Shown piece by piece: positions 17,085-26,682 of a stretch of DNA of 64,000 nt. The notes under the pieces are model-generated. The model was not told where the DNA came from. It made no database searches and saw only the letters and a program-made list of their open reading frames with translations. The position numbers and the translations under genes were made by a program. Each line of letters opens with the position of its first letter. Positions within the stretch are counted from its first letter, which is position 1. Source of the stretch: JAWXUK01 sp044432725 (GTDB taxonomy: Bacteria > Bacillota > Clostridia > Oscillospirales > Oscillospiraceae); contig JAWXUL010000007.1 of NCBI GenBank assembly GCA_044432725.1, positions 1 through 64,000 on the forward strand, in the 5' to 3' direction.

Positions 17085-19454
17085 ATGGACGAAGAAATCA
17101 GAATGCTGGAAGACGAGCTACTCGCCTTAGAAGAACAATTTTCTCGGAATATTCCCATTGACGTGGCAGATTTTATCGGTAAAACAAAAAAATTAACAGC
17201 TCTTCAGGTGTCTCAAGCAAGGGAAGAGGGGCTGAAAGCTGGGCTTGTGGTCAAAGAGATCAAAGAAAAAAGAAAGGAACAAGAGGCTTCTTCTACGTCA
17301 CAAGAACAAATCCCTCGAGATCCATTCCTTCAAACTAAGCCCACACAAGAACCATTCACCCAAGGACAAATGCCACAAGAACCATATCAACATGGACAAA
17401 TCCCCCAAGGACAACTGAAAAATCTATTCACACCGCCCGCATTCCAAGCGCCTCCCGTATTCCAAGTGCCCCCAACCATCCCTCCTATTTTAAAGGATAA
17501 AATTCCTTCCAAAACAGCACTAAGTGAACTGAATCTTGGGAAATATGTCATGGGGGTTTTGGCAGCTATTCTTGCCCTGACAGGGACCATTGTCTTAGGC
17601 GCCTTGGTGTGGAATGACCTGAGCAACGGCGTAAAGGCTTTGGGACTGCTCCTTCTGGCAAGTGTTATGACCTTTGTTCCGTTCCGACATATTATGCTGA
17701 AAAAAGAAAGACAAAGCAACGGCTTTTTCAATAGCCTGATGGGGGCAGGGCTGTCGATTTATTACATTACTACTATTTTTATGGGCACTTCTTGGGGCTT
17801 TTTTGGAGAAACGACTCTACTCCTTGCCTTGGTGGGGCTGATTTTGCTCACGGTACTGATTTCTTATCACGTCCAGTCCAATACACTCCTTTTGGTCAGC
17901 TTTATCGGAAATTTCTTCACCATGTGTCTGTTGGCATCGAAACCCATGACCATTGCCACCTTGCAAATTGCCTTGGTGTTGCTCCTTGCGACCTTCCTGT
18001 TCCTCCTTGCCTTTACCATGAAAAATACTTGGACCACAGGTTTGACCAAAGGGGCTTCCCTGATTTTTGCCTTGGGTATGGTCTTTTTAACTCACCAAAA
18101 TATCTATCAGACCAATAGGCAGATGTCCTCTCTGGTGAGCAAATATTATTTGATGGAATCGCCCCTTTTCTCTACTTATGTGATTTCTGTCTTTTTCACC
18201 CTCATCGTTGCCCTTGTCATTGGTGCTTGTCTCAGTCGTAGCGACAATCTTTCTCTGGGGATTTTTTCGGTCTCCCCCCATGGGATTGGACTGTTTTTCA
18301 CGTATTGGCTTCTGGCTGGCTGTCACTATCATTATAGTTGGCTGTTTTTATTGATGATTCTGTGTACTTTCCTACTGTCCAATGACAAATCCACAGCAAC
18401 CATGATCTCGATACCCTTTGTGATTTTTGGACTCTATGAATTGTCCGAGGATTTGGGACGATGGGAATCCTTTCCTGCAGCTGAAAGCGTTTATTTCTAT
18501 GTTTTCCTTTGTTCTCTTGCCTTTTTCATCCATTTCTCCAGCAAATGGACGGAAAACAAACGTTGCGCTTTCGCCAGTTTTACCTATGCTTTTTTCGCTT
18601 TTGGCGTCATTGCAAGTGGATTGGATCAAAGTATTTTATTCGCAGTTCCCATCATTATTTTACTGGTTTGCTATTTCCTAGAAGGCTATCAAAAAGCGTT
18701 GGGAACTGGCACCCTCCCTGTGATTTATCTTTGTGCATACCTCCCTTTGGCACTTCTTTGTGCCATTGCATTTTATGAAATTTATCCAAAACCCAGTAGT
18801 GTGGAATATTATTATGCGCCCTTTATCCTGATTTTCGCTGGAGTCATCACTGTGGCAGGACGTTATTTTATCAATCTTTCGGAAAACCAAAAATTCCAAC
18901 TGGTTTTACGATTTTCTAAAATCATTTCCTTTTTCTATGTGTGTGGACGATTGAACCACGGTCGAAGAGGAAGCCTTGATTTGATTTTCTTTGAAACCAT
19001 CGCCCTATTATTTTTCATGGGAGAGCTATTTTATCTAGTGCTTAGCCCTGAACCTCCTTATTTAAAACGAAAAGCTGTCCCTCTTCTCTTTATCTTATGG
19101 GGCGTTATTTCTTGGACAAAAATAAGTGTTTTAGGGGATTTCAGCTATACTAGCAGTATTTTAATCCTGTTAATGGGCTGTTTAAGCATTTTTCTGGGCT
19201 TTCGCCAAAAAGAAGTGGAACTCCGTCATTTGGGGTTGGGGCTTTCCATTCTTGCTGTGTTGAAGATGGTCACTGTGGATATTGGTTCTGGTGACAGCAT
19301 CACCCGTGTCATTGCCCTGATTGTGGGAGCTGTGCTTTGCTTCTTAATCAGCTGTGTGTATAATCGTTTGCCCGTGGCAATGGGGCTAGAGACAGAGGCG
19401 CTACCCAAAACAGAAGATACAGAAAATCCAGACAAAGGAAATGATATGCTATAG
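17085..19454 (+). CDS. Large polytopic membrane protein, DUF2339-like
   Basis: 789 residues. The first ~70 form a charged helical region, followed by a Gln/Pro-rich linker with repeats (EPFTQGQMPQEPYQHGQIPQ) and a proline stretch (PAFQAPPVFQVPP). From about residue 150 to the end there are some 20 or more hydrophobic segments. A coiled-coil head, a Pro-rich linker and a very long multi-pass region match DUF2339 proteins, whose function is not known. AAGGAGG sits ~8 bases before ATG 17085; a GTG three bases earlier would be too close. It follows the transglutaminase-like lipoprotein at 12 bp, suggesting a shared envelope role. Confidence 0.65.
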   Translation: MDEEIRMLEDELLALEEQFSRNIPIDVADFIGKTKKLTALQVSQAREEGLKAGLVVKEIKEKRKEQEASSTSQEQIPRDPFLQTKPTQEPFTQGQMPQEPYQHGQIPQGQLKNLFTPPAFQAPPVFQVPPTIPPILKDKIPSKTALSELNLGKYVMGVLAAILALTGTIVLGALVWNDLSNGVKALGLLLLASVMTFVPFRHIMLKKERQSNGFFNSLMGAGLSIYYITTIFMGTSWGFFGETTLLLALVGLILLTVLISYHVQSNTLLLVSFIGNFFTMCLLASKPMTIATLQIALVLLLATFLFLLAFTMKNTWTTGLTKGASLIFALGMVFLTHQNIYQTNRQMSSLVSKYYLMESPLFSTYVISVFFTLIVALVIGACLSRSDNLSLGIFSVSPHGIGLFFTYWLLAGCHYHYSWLFLLMILCTFLLSNDKSTATMISIPFVIFGLYELSEDLGRWESFPAAESVYFYVFLCSLAFFIHFSSKWTENKRCAFASFTYAFFAFGVIASGLDQSILFAVPIIILLVCYFLEGYQKALGTGTLPVIYLCAYLPLALLCAIAFYEIYPKPSSVEYYYAPFILIFAGVITVAGRYFINLSENQKFQLVLRFSKIISFFYVCGRLNHGRRGSLDLIFFETIALLFFMGELFYLVLSPEPPYLKRKAVPLLFILWGVISWTKISVLGDFSYTSSILILLMGCLSIFLGFRQKEVELRHLGLGLSILAVLKMVTVDIGSGDSITRVIALIVGAVLCFLISCVYNRLPVAMGLETEALPKTEDTENPDKGNDML

Positions 19455-19509
19455 CTGGGATTCACGGCTTATACCACTGGATTTTTGCTTGCTATACAAA
19501 ATCAGATTT

Positions 19510-19557
19510 ATGGTGATTTTTAATCACTGGATTGAAAGAAGAGCTTTCAATTATTGA
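19510..19557 (+). promoter_or_regulatory. Possible short leader with hairpins before the deaminase-trp gene cluster
   Basis: A 15-codon frame, MVIFNHWIERRAFNY, with one Trp codon, overlaps two small hairpins (GTGATT/AATCAC and the perfect ATTGAAAG/CTTTCAAT at 19531-19551). No ribosome site is visible before it and a single Trp codon is weak for attenuation. No T-box motif is seen. Recorded only as a possible regulatory leader. Confidence 0.25.
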
Positions 19558-19587
19558 CTAATTGCGAATTCCAAAGGAAAGGAAAGA

Positions 19588-20082
19588 ATGATGAAAAGAC
19601 AAGACAAAGAAAATTATTATTTAGATATCGCCCAAAGTGTGTTAGAGCGTTCCACCTGTTTACGCCGTCATTATGGTGCGATTATTGTGAAAAATGATGA
19701 AATCATTTCCACAGGATATAACGGTGCCCCTCGTGGGCGAAAAAATTGTATGGATATGGATTATTGCACCCGTATGGCACTGAATATTCCCTCTGGAGAG
19801 CGATATGAACTGTGTCGCTCGGTCCATGCAGAGGCAAATGCCATTATTTCAGCTTCTCGATCTCAGTTACTTGGTTCTACGCTGTATATGACTTGTGTCA
19901 ATCCAGAAACAGGTGAATTGATTGAACATTCCACCAGTTGTTCCATGTGTCGCCGTTTGATTATCAATGCTGGCATTGACAAAGTGGTGATTCGTAACAC
20001 CCCAGAGGACTATGTGGTGGTGGAAGTGACAGAATGGATTGAAGAGGACGATTCTCTTGCCGAACATTTACAGAATACTTGA
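19588..20082 (+). CDS. dCMP deaminase-family (ComEB-like) zinc deaminase
   Basis: 164 residues. Zinc-site motifs are HAEANAI (His ligand and catalytic Glu) and TSCSMCRRLI (two Cys ligands, with Ser in place of the usual Pro of PCxxC). The N-terminal ERSTCLRRHYGAIIVKNDEIISTGYNGAPRG fits deoxycytidylate deaminases, which convert dCMP to dUMP for thymidylate synthesis. It starts at ATG after GGAAAGGAAAG; a second ATG follows immediately. trpE begins 15 bases downstream with no terminator between, so this gene probably heads the trp transcript, an unusual position for a nucleotide enzyme. Confidence 0.88.
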   Translation: MMKRQDKENYYLDIAQSVLERSTCLRRHYGAIIVKNDEIISTGYNGAPRGRKNCMDMDYCTRMALNIPSGERYELCRSVHAEANAIISASRSQLLGSTLYMTCVNPETGELIEHSTSCSMCRRLIINAGIDKVVIRNTPEDYVVVEVTEWIEEDDSLAEHLQNT

Positions 20083-20097
20083 ATAGGAGCAGTGAAC

Positions 20098-21552
20098 ATG
20101 AATTTCTACCCAAGCTTAGAAGAAGCACAAAAATATACGGACTATCAGCAACTTCCATTAAGTCTTTCCGTGCCTTTGGACAAAAGCCCCATGGCTTTGT
20201 GCAGAATCCTGAAAAATGTGAGTAATAATGTCTTTGTTTTGGAATCTTGCGAGGACAGTAGTCATTGGGGACGTTATAGCTTTTTAGGTTATGACCCCAT
20301 TTTAGAGCTGACTTGTCAAGACCACACAGTGACCATCAAGCAAGGTATGACCTTTACCCACGAAAATACCAATCCACACAAGTTTATTCGTGATTTGATG
20401 GCACAACATCGCAGTCCTCGTCTCTCTAAACTCCCCACCTTCACAGGTGGTTTGGTGGGGTATTTTGCTTATGAATTTATGAAATACCCTGAACCACGTT
20501 TGGATTTGCCTAGCACAGATGAAGAAGGCTTTCAAGATGTGGATTTGATGCTCTTTGACAAAGTCATTGCCCTAGATCATTTAGAGCAAAAAATGATTTT
20601 AATGGTACAAATCCCCACAGAGCATCTGGAAACCAATTATAACAAAGGGATGGAAACCCTAAAAGCCATGGAGACTTTGTTGAAAACAGGGATGGAAAAG
20701 GAAGAAAAAGCCGGTAAGCTTCTTGCTCCCTTGACCCCTGCCTTTGGAGAAACAGAGTTTTGTGACATGGTGAAAACAGCACAAAGACATATCATCGAAG
20801 GAGATATCTTCCAAGTGGTGCTGTCTAATCGTCTTTCTGCTCCCTATGAAGGCTCTATGTTCCCTGTTTACGAAAATTTACGCCGTATCAATCCATCGCC
20901 TTATCTCTTTTACTTCTCCAGTCAAGAGGTGGAAATCGCTGGGGCTTCCCCTGAAACCTTGGTGAAAGTGGAAGAAGGAAAAGTGACCACCTTCCCCCTT
21001 GCTGGTACAAAACCCCGTGGGAAAACAGAAGAAGAGGATCTTGCCTTGGAAAAGGAACTCCTCGCTGACGAAAAAGAACGTGCAGAGCATAATATGTTGG
21101 TGGATTTGGGCAGAAACGATGTGGGCAAAGTGAGCCGATATGGCTCTGTCTTTGTGGAAAAATACATGAATATCGAGCGTTTTTCCCATGTGATGCACAT
21201 TGGCTCTACGGTTTGTGGCACATTAAAAGAAGATTGCGACTATCTGGACGCTCTGGATGCCATTCTGCCCGCTGGCACTCTTTCTGGGGCACCGAAGATT
21301 CGTGCTTGTGAAATTATTCACGACCTAGAAAATCTGAAACGAGGCATCTATGGTGGTGCCATTGGTTATATTGATTACACAGGCAATATGGATACTTGTA
21401 TTGCCATTCGCCTTGCTTTTAAGAAAAATAACAAGGTTTTTGTCCGTTCTGGGGCTGGGATTGTTGCTGATTCTGTGCCTGAGTCGGAATATAAAGAATG
21501 TATCCACAAAGCAAAAGCAGTGGTGAAAGCAATGGAGGTGGCAGAAGAATGA
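20098..21552 (+). CDS. trpE: Anthranilate synthase component I
   Basis: 484 residues. It converts chorismate to anthranilate with ammonia supplied by TrpG. Chorismate-binding signatures are present: DIFQVVLSNRL, ASPETLVKVEEGKV, LAGTKPRG, DLGRNDVGKVSRYGSV, and LPAGTLSGAPKIRA. The feedback-binding element near the N-terminus reads VFVLESCEDSSHWGRYSF, close to the LLES motif that binds tryptophan. ATG 20098 is preferred because GGAGC lies 7 bases upstream; GTG 20092 is too close to it. The stop overlaps the trpG start (ATGA). Confidence 0.97.
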   Translation: MNFYPSLEEAQKYTDYQQLPLSLSVPLDKSPMALCRILKNVSNNVFVLESCEDSSHWGRYSFLGYDPILELTCQDHTVTIKQGMTFTHENTNPHKFIRDLMAQHRSPRLSKLPTFTGGLVGYFAYEFMKYPEPRLDLPSTDEEGFQDVDLMLFDKVIALDHLEQKMILMVQIPTEHLETNYNKGMETLKAMETLLKTGMEKEEKAGKLLAPLTPAFGETEFCDMVKTAQRHIIEGDIFQVVLSNRLSAPYEGSMFPVYENLRRINPSPYLFYFSSQEVEIAGASPETLVKVEEGKVTTFPLAGTKPRGKTEEEDLALEKELLADEKERAEHNMLVDLGRNDVGKVSRYGSVFVEKYMNIERFSHVMHIGSTVCGTLKEDCDYLDALDAILPAGTLSGAPKIRACEIIHDLENLKRGIYGGAIGYIDYTGNMDTCIAIRLAFKKNNKVFVRSGAGIVADSVPESEYKECIHKAKAVVKAMEVAEE

Positions 21553-22115
21553 TTTTACTCATTGACAATTACGACAGCTTTTCTTATAATCTGGTTCAGT
21601 TGATTGGGGAATTTCAAGAAGATGTGAAGGTTTTGCGTAACGACCAATGCACTGTGGCAGAAATTCGTGAACTTGCGCCCAGTCACATTGTCCTGTCACC
21701 AGGGGCAGGCAAGCCCTGTGATACCAAAGTATGTATTGACATTGTGAAAGAACTAAGAGAAGAAATTCCTATTTTGGGGATTTGCTTGGGACATCAAACC
21801 ATCTGCGAAGTTTTGGGCATGACTGTCAGCTATGCCAAAAAACTTATGCACGGGAAAACCTCGGAAATTACTGTGAAACCCCAAGGTGTTTTTCAGAACT
21901 TGCCAGAAAAAGTCACAGTGGCTCGGTATCACTCCCTTTCTGCTGTCCCAGAAACTTTGACAGAGGATTTAGAGATTTTAGCCACAGCAGATGACGGTGA
22001 AATTATGGCTGTGAAAGTCAAGGGCTTTCCTGTTTATGGGCTACAATTTCACCCTGAATCCATTCTGACCCCAGAGGGAAATATCATGATGAAGAATTTT
22101 TTAGGAGGACAATAA
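21549..22115 (+). CDS. trpG: Anthranilate synthase component II (glutamine amidotransferase)
   Basis: 188 residues. A class I glutamine amidotransferase that releases ammonia for TrpE. Catalytic residues are the Cys in GICLGHQTICEVLG and the His/Glu in LQFHPESILTPEG; the N-terminal LIDNYDSFSYNLVQ is typical. ATG 21549 overlaps the trpE stop by four bases and gives the family N-terminus. The same subunit may also serve aminodeoxychorismate synthase, as in Bacillus; no pab genes are in view. trpD follows after one base. Confidence 0.97.
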   Translation: MILLIDNYDSFSYNLVQLIGEFQEDVKVLRNDQCTVAEIRELAPSHIVLSPGAGKPCDTKVCIDIVKELREEIPILGICLGHQTICEVLGMTVSYAKKLMHGKTSEITVKPQGVFQNLPEKVTVARYHSLSAVPETLTEDLEILATADDGEIMAVKVKGFPVYGLQFHPESILTPEGNIMMKNFLGGQ

Positions 22116-22116
22116 G

Positions 22117-23124
22117 ATGATAAAAGAAGCTATTTTGTCTTTGCAAGAAAAAGAAAATTTAACTTCAGCCGTGGCGCAAAGTGCTATGAATGAAATGATG
22201 ACAGGGGAAGCCACGGAAGAGGATATCGCCACTTATCTCACAGCATTGGCTGAAAAAGGAGAAACTGTGGAGGAGATCGTCGCTTCTGCACAGGTGATGA
22301 GACAGCATTGCTATAAACTCCCACCACAGCCCCACTGCATGGAAATTGTGGGAACAGGTGGGGACAAATCCAATAGCTTCAACATCTCTACCACTTCTGC
22401 CATTGTTCTGGCTGCTTCTGGAGTGCCTATGGCAAAGCACGGCAATCGTGCTGCTTCTAGCCAATGTGGCTCTGCTGATGTCTTGGAAGCTTTGGGCGTG
22501 AATATTGATATCAACCCAGAAAAAAGCTTGGAACTCTTAGAAAAAAATAATATTTGTTTCCTCTTCGCTCAAAAATTCCACCCTGCTATGAAATATGTGG
22601 CACCTGTGAGACGTAAATTGGGGATTCGTACTATTTTTAATTTATTAGGCCCTCTCACCAATCCTTTGGGGGCGAAAAAGCAACTTTTAGGGGTCTATGA
22701 CGAAACATGGGTACAGCCCATGGCAGAGGTTTTGGAAAATTTAGCTGTGGAGTCTGGTGTGGTTGTCCATGGCACAGATGGTCTGGACGAAATTTCTCTT
22801 TCTGCAGCCACGACAATCTGCGAATTTCGGAACGGGGTTTCCCAACATAAGACCATCACCCCCCAAGATTTCGGCTTCAGTCTTTGTGAAAAGTCTGCTT
22901 TGCTTGGTGGTACGCCCAAAGAAAATGCAGAAATCACACGACGCATCTTCTTTGGAGAGAAGTTTCCTTGTCGTGACGCTGTGATCTTGAATGCAGGGGC
23001 TGGGCTGTATGTGGCACGGGACAATCTGACCATGAAAGAAGCAATGGACACAGTGGCAACTGTCATTGACAGTGGTCTGGCGAGTGATACACTGGAAAAA
23101 TTCATCCAACTATCCAATCAATAG
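22117..23124 (+). CDS. trpD: Anthranilate phosphoribosyltransferase
   Basis: 335 residues. It joins anthranilate to phosphoribosyl pyrophosphate. The PRPP-binding glycine loop is GTGGDKSNSFNISTTSA, followed by KHGNRAASSQCGSADVLEALG, which contains the anthranilate-contacting residues; VRRKLGIRTIFNLLGPLTNP is also diagnostic. The start is preceded by TTAGGAGGACAATAAG, overlapping the trpG stop. It is separate from trpG rather than fused. Confidence 0.97.
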   Translation: MIKEAILSLQEKENLTSAVAQSAMNEMMTGEATEEDIATYLTALAEKGETVEEIVASAQVMRQHCYKLPPQPHCMEIVGTGGDKSNSFNISTTSAIVLAASGVPMAKHGNRAASSQCGSADVLEALGVNIDINPEKSLELLEKNNICFLFAQKFHPAMKYVAPVRRKLGIRTIFNLLGPLTNPLGAKKQLLGVYDETWVQPMAEVLENLAVESGVVVHGTDGLDEISLSAATTICEFRNGVSQHKTITPQDFGFSLCEKSALLGGTPKENAEITRRIFFGEKFPCRDAVILNAGAGLYVARDNLTMKEAMDTVATVIDSGLASDTLEKFIQLSNQ

Positions 23125-23135
23125 GGGGAAAGCAT

Positions 23136-23933
23136 ATGATTTTAGACGAACTTGCTGACCATGCCAGAGAACGAGTCTCCAAGGATAAAGTGGATATCTC
23201 TCTAGAGGAAATGAAAAAGCAAGCACTTTCTCTGCCAAAGGGAAACTTTCTTTTTGAAAAATCCTTGGAAAAAGGGATGGCAGAAAAGGGCTGTGCCATC
23301 ATCAGCGAGGTGAAGAAGGCTTCTCCCTCCAAAGGTGTGATTTCTCCTGATTTTCCTTATCTTGATATTGCCAAAAGCTATGAAGCCATTGGCTGTCATT
23401 GTATGTCTGTGTTGACGGAGCCAAAATGGTTTTTGGGCAGTGATGAAATTTTTCGAGAGATTCGTGCCAAAAGCACTTTGCCCATGATTCGGAAAGATTT
23501 CACCATAGATGAGTATCAAATTTATCAGGCAAAAACCATGGGTGCTGACGCTGTTTTGCTGATTTGTGCCTTGCTTGACACAGAAACCATCGTGAAATAC
23601 TTGGAAATCTGTGATACTTTGGGGATTTCTGCGCTAGTGGAGACCCATGACGAAGAGGAACTGGCTTCTGCACAAAAAGCAGGGGCAAGAATTATTGGGG
23701 TGAATAATCGTAATTTGAAAGATTTCTCCGTGAATTTAAATAATGCCAGTGATTTAAGAAAAAAGCTGAGCACAGATGTGATTTTTGTGGCAGAAAGTGG
23801 AATCACCTGTAGCAAAGACGGGGTGGATTTGGTGAAATCTGGTGCCAATGCCTTGCTTATTGGGGAAGCATTGATGCGAAGCACAAACAAAGAAGCCTTT
23901 GTGACAGAGATTTTTCAAGGTGTTTTGTCATGA
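23136..23933 (+). CDS. trpC: Indole-3-glycerol phosphate synthase
   Basis: 265 residues, a TIM barrel that decarboxylates and closes the ring of CdRP to indole-3-glycerol phosphate. Visible active-site segments: ISEVKKASPSKGVI (catalytic Lys), LTEPKWFLGS, IRKDFTIDEYQIYQA (catalytic Lys), LVETHDEEEL, IGVNNRNLKDF, and VAESGI. GGGGGAAAGC precedes ATG. The stop overlaps trpF by four bases. Confidence 0.97.
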   Translation: MILDELADHARERVSKDKVDISLEEMKKQALSLPKGNFLFEKSLEKGMAEKGCAIISEVKKASPSKGVISPDFPYLDIAKSYEAIGCHCMSVLTEPKWFLGSDEIFREIRAKSTLPMIRKDFTIDEYQIYQAKTMGADAVLLICALLDTETIVKYLEICDTLGISALVETHDEEELASAQKAGARIIGVNNRNLKDFSVNLNNASDLRKKLSTDVIFVAESGITCSKDGVDLVKSGANALLIGEALMRSTNKEAFVTEIFQGVLS

Positions 23934-24532
23934 CAAGTGCAAAGGTGAAGATTTGTGGGCTCTATCGGGAAGAGGACATCCACATGATCAACGATTTCTG
24001 TCCTGATTATGTTGGTTTTGTCATCCATGTCCCTAAAAGTCATCGGAATGTGACCGTAGAGCAAGTACTCCAGTGGAAAAAAATCCTCGCCCCTTCCATT
24101 CAAACAGTGGGGGTTTTTGTGGATGAAAATCCTGATTTGATCTGTCAAGTTGCCTCTGTTTTAGATGTGATTCAGCTTCATGGCTCAGAAGGGGAAGGAG
24201 CACTGGAAGGATTGCGAAAGAGACTGCCAGACAAAGAATTCTGGAAGGCTTTTGCCGTGAAAACCACAGAAGATGTGGCAGCTGCTCTGTCCTTTCCAGC
24301 AGATAAAATTCTTTTGGATTATGGTAAGGGGGAAGGGAAGTCCTTTGACTGGCATATTCTAAAAAAAATACTAGCCCCTTATATTTTAGCGGGGGGCATT
24401 ACTCCTGAGAACGTGAAAGAGGCAATCTCTTTGGCAAATCCAGAAATCATTGACCTAAGCTCTGGGGTAGAGACGAACAAAGTGAAAGACCCTGAAAAAA
24501 TCAAACAACTCTTGAAGGAGATGAAACGATGA
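23930..24532 (+). CDS. trpF: Phosphoribosylanthranilate isomerase
   Basis: 200 residues. It performs the Amadori rearrangement of PRA to CdRP. The catalytic Cys is in [13 protein letters not shown] and the catalytic Asp in [25 protein letters not shown] and [14 protein letters not shown] form the phosphate-binding end. It overlaps trpC (ATGA) and trpB (ATGA), so translation is probably coupled on both sides. Confidence 0.96.
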   Translation: MTSAKVKICGLYREEDIHMINDFCPDYVGFVIHVPKSHRNVTVEQVLQWKKILAPSIQTVGVFVDENPDLICQVASVLDVIQLHGSEGEGALEGLRKRLPDKEFWKAFAVKTTEDVAAALSFPADKILLDYGKGEGKSFDWHILKKILAPYILAGGITPENVKEAISLANPEIIDLSSGVETNKVKDPEKIKQLLKEMKR

Positions 24533-25710
24533 ATAAAAATTTCGGACAACATGGAGGGCAATACCTCCCCGAAACATTGATGAATGCTGTGATAGAACTG
24601 GAATCAGCATACAATCACTATAAAAATGACCCTGAATTTCAAAAAGAGTTGACCGATCTGCTCAACGACTATGCGGGCAGACCCTCTCGCTTGTACCACG
24701 CAAAACGAATGACAGAAGATTTGGGCGGGGCTCAAATCTATCTGAAGCGTGAGGATCTCAATCACACTGGTGCTCATAAAATCAACAATGTGTTGGGGCA
24801 AGTGCTTTTGGCAAAAAAAATGGGAAAAACCCGTCTCATTGCAGAAACAGGTGCAGGGCAACATGGGGTGGCAACAGCCACTGCTGCTGCACTTTTTGGC
24901 ATGGAATGCGAGATATTCATGGGGAAAGAGGACACTGACCGTCAAGCCTTGAACGTCTATCGGATGCGTCTCATGGGGACGAAAGTCCATGCTGTCACTT
25001 CTGGGACAGCGACCTTGAAAGATGCTGTCTCTGAAACCATGAGAGAATGGACCAAAAGAGTGGACGATACTCACTATGTTTTGGGCTCTTGCATGGGTCC
25101 TCACCCTTTCCCAACCATTGTCCGTGACTTTCAAGCAGTGATTTCTGCTGAAATCATGAGCCAAATGAAGGAAATAGCGGGAAAACTCCCTGACTATGTC
25201 CTTGCTTGTGTGGGAGGTGGCTCCAATGCCATTGGTGCTTTTTACCACTTTATCCCCCACGAAGAAGTGAAGTTAATTGGCGTAGAAGCTGCTGGGCATG
25301 GTATCGATACGTTAGAGACAGCTGCCACCATCGCCACAGGGAAATTGGGTATTTTCCACGGTATGAAAAGCTATTTCTGCCAAGATGAAGAGGGACAAAT
25401 TGCCCCTGTTCATTCCATTTCGGCTGGTCTTGATTACCCTGGTATCGGCCCAGAACACGCACATCTTTTCGACAGCAAACGAGCAGAATATGTTGCTGTG
25501 ACAGATGAAGAATCTGTCGTTGCCTTTGAATATCTCTCTCGCATGGAGGGGATTATCCCAGCCATCGAGTCAGCCCATGCTGTTTATCATGCCATGAAAA
25601 TCGCCCCTACCTTGTCCAAAGACAAACTTTTGGTGGTGAATCTCTCTGGCAGAGGAGACAAAGACTGCGTACAAATCGCAAATTACAGAGGGGAGCAAAT
25701 CACAGAATGA
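24529..25710 (+). CDS. trpB: Tryptophan synthase beta chain
   Basis: 393 residues, the normal TrpB1 length. It condenses indole with serine using PLP. The PLP Lys is in [50 protein letters not shown] (phosphate loop) and NLSGRGDKD are all intact. It overlaps trpF upstream and trpA downstream by four bases each, keeping alpha and beta subunits in balance. Confidence 0.98.
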   Translation: MNKNFGQHGGQYLPETLMNAVIELESAYNHYKNDPEFQKELTDLLNDYAGRPSRLYHAKRMTEDLGGAQIYLKREDLNHTGAHKINNVLGQVLLAKKMGKTRLIAETGAGQHGVATATAAALFGMECEIFMGKEDTDRQALNVYRMRLMGTKVHAVTSGTATLKDAVSETMREWTKRVDDTHYVLGSCMGPHPFPTIVRDFQAVISAEIMSQMKEIAGKLPDYVLACVGGGSNAIGAFYHFIPHEEVKLIGVEAAGHGIDTLETAATIATGKLGIFHGMKSYFCQDEEGQIAPVHSISAGLDYPGIGPEHAHLFDSKRAEYVAVTDEESVVAFEYLSRMEGIIPAIESAHAVYHAMKIAPTLSKDKLLVVNLSGRGDKDCVQIANYRGEQITE

Positions 25711-26471
25711 AAAAAATAGCTGACGCATTCAACCATGGGACTGCCTTTGTTGCCTTTATCACCTGTGGTGACCCTGATTTAGAGACCACAAAAGAATTGA
25801 TTCATGCACTGGCCCGTGGTGGTACTGACTTGATTGAGCTTGGTATTCCATTTTCTGACCCCACAGCAGAGGGGGAAACCATTCAAAACGCAAATATGCG
25901 AGCTTTGGCTGGCGGAGTCAATACAGAAAAGATTTTCAAAATGCTAGAAACAGTGGAAGTGGATATTCCTTTGGTGTTCATGACCTATGCAAATGTGGTG
26001 TTTCACTATGGTATCGAAAAATTCGCCAAACGCTGTAGCGAAGTGGGGATTTCTGGTTTGATTTTGCCTGATATCCCCTATGAAGAAAAAGAAGAATTTG
26101 CGCCTCTTTGCCAAGCACATGGGGTGGATTTTGTTTCCTTTGTGGCTCCCACGTCAGAGCAACGTATTGCCATGATTGCCAAAGAAGCCAAAGGCTTTGT
26201 CTATTGTGTCTCCTCTTTGGGGGTGACTGGTGTGCGTAGTGAAATCTCTGTGGATGTCCCTTCTGTGGTGGCACAGGTGAAAAGCAATACAGACACCCCT
26301 GTGGCTGTGGGCTTTGGGATTTCTACCCCAGAACAAGGGGCTGAAATTGGTAAATATGCCGATGGTATCATTGTGGGCTCGGCGATTGTGAAAATCGTAG
26401 AAGCAGAGGGGAAAAATTCTCCTAACAAAGTGGAAGCTTTTGCAAGAAAAATGAAAAAAGCTTTGGAATAA
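25707..26471 (+). CDS. trpA: Tryptophan synthase alpha chain
   Basis: 254 residues. It cleaves indole-3-glycerol phosphate and channels indole to TrpB. Catalytic Glu is in [15 protein letters not shown], together with the second acidic residue; [13 protein letters not shown] and [10 protein letters not shown] form the substrate phosphate site. It is the last gene of the trp cluster and is followed at once by a terminator. Confidence 0.97.
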   Translation: MKKIADAFNHGTAFVAFITCGDPDLETTKELIHALARGGTDLIELGIPFSDPTAEGETIQNANMRALAGGVNTEKIFKMLETVEVDIPLVFMTYANVVFHYGIEKFAKRCSEVGISGLILPDIPYEEKEEFAPLCQAHGVDFVSFVAPTSEQRIAMIAKEAKGFVYCVSSLGVTGVRSEISVDVPSVVAQVKSNTDTPVAVGFGISTPEQGAEIGKYADGIIVGSAIVKIVEAEGKNSPNKVEAFARKMKKALE

Positions 26472-26474
26472 ATC

Positions 26475-26510
26475 AAAAAAGGCTGTATCTTTGGGATACA
26501 GCCTTTTTTT
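26475..26510 (+). terminator. Terminator of the trp operon
   Basis: Stem GGCTGTATC/GATACAGCC followed by T7, 9 bases after trpA. Confidence 0.92.
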
Positions 26511-26515
26511 AATAA

Positions 26516-26676
26516 GGGGTACCTCTAAAAACCCCTAAACAACAATAAAACAATTCCTTAGCCCTAATTTTTGCCCTGAAAAAGTTCTGAATCCACCAAG
26601 GATTAAGAACTTTTTCAGAACAATCTAAGAACAAAAAATTTTCACTCTTGTCCCCCAAGAGTTTTTAGAGGTCCCC
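26516..26676. mobile_element. 161-bp MITE-like element, copy 2
   Basis: Best-preserved copy. Left end GGGGTACCTCTAAAAAC and right end GTTTTTAGAGGTCCCC are inverted repeats with one extra base. The flanks read TAA on both sides, a possible 3-bp target duplication. The central hairpin AAAAAGTTCTGAATCC/GGATTAAGAACTTTTT is shared with 7085-7244. It sits between trpA and the convergent MATE gene, just past the trp terminator. Confidence 0.8.
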
Positions 26677-26682
26677 TAAGTT

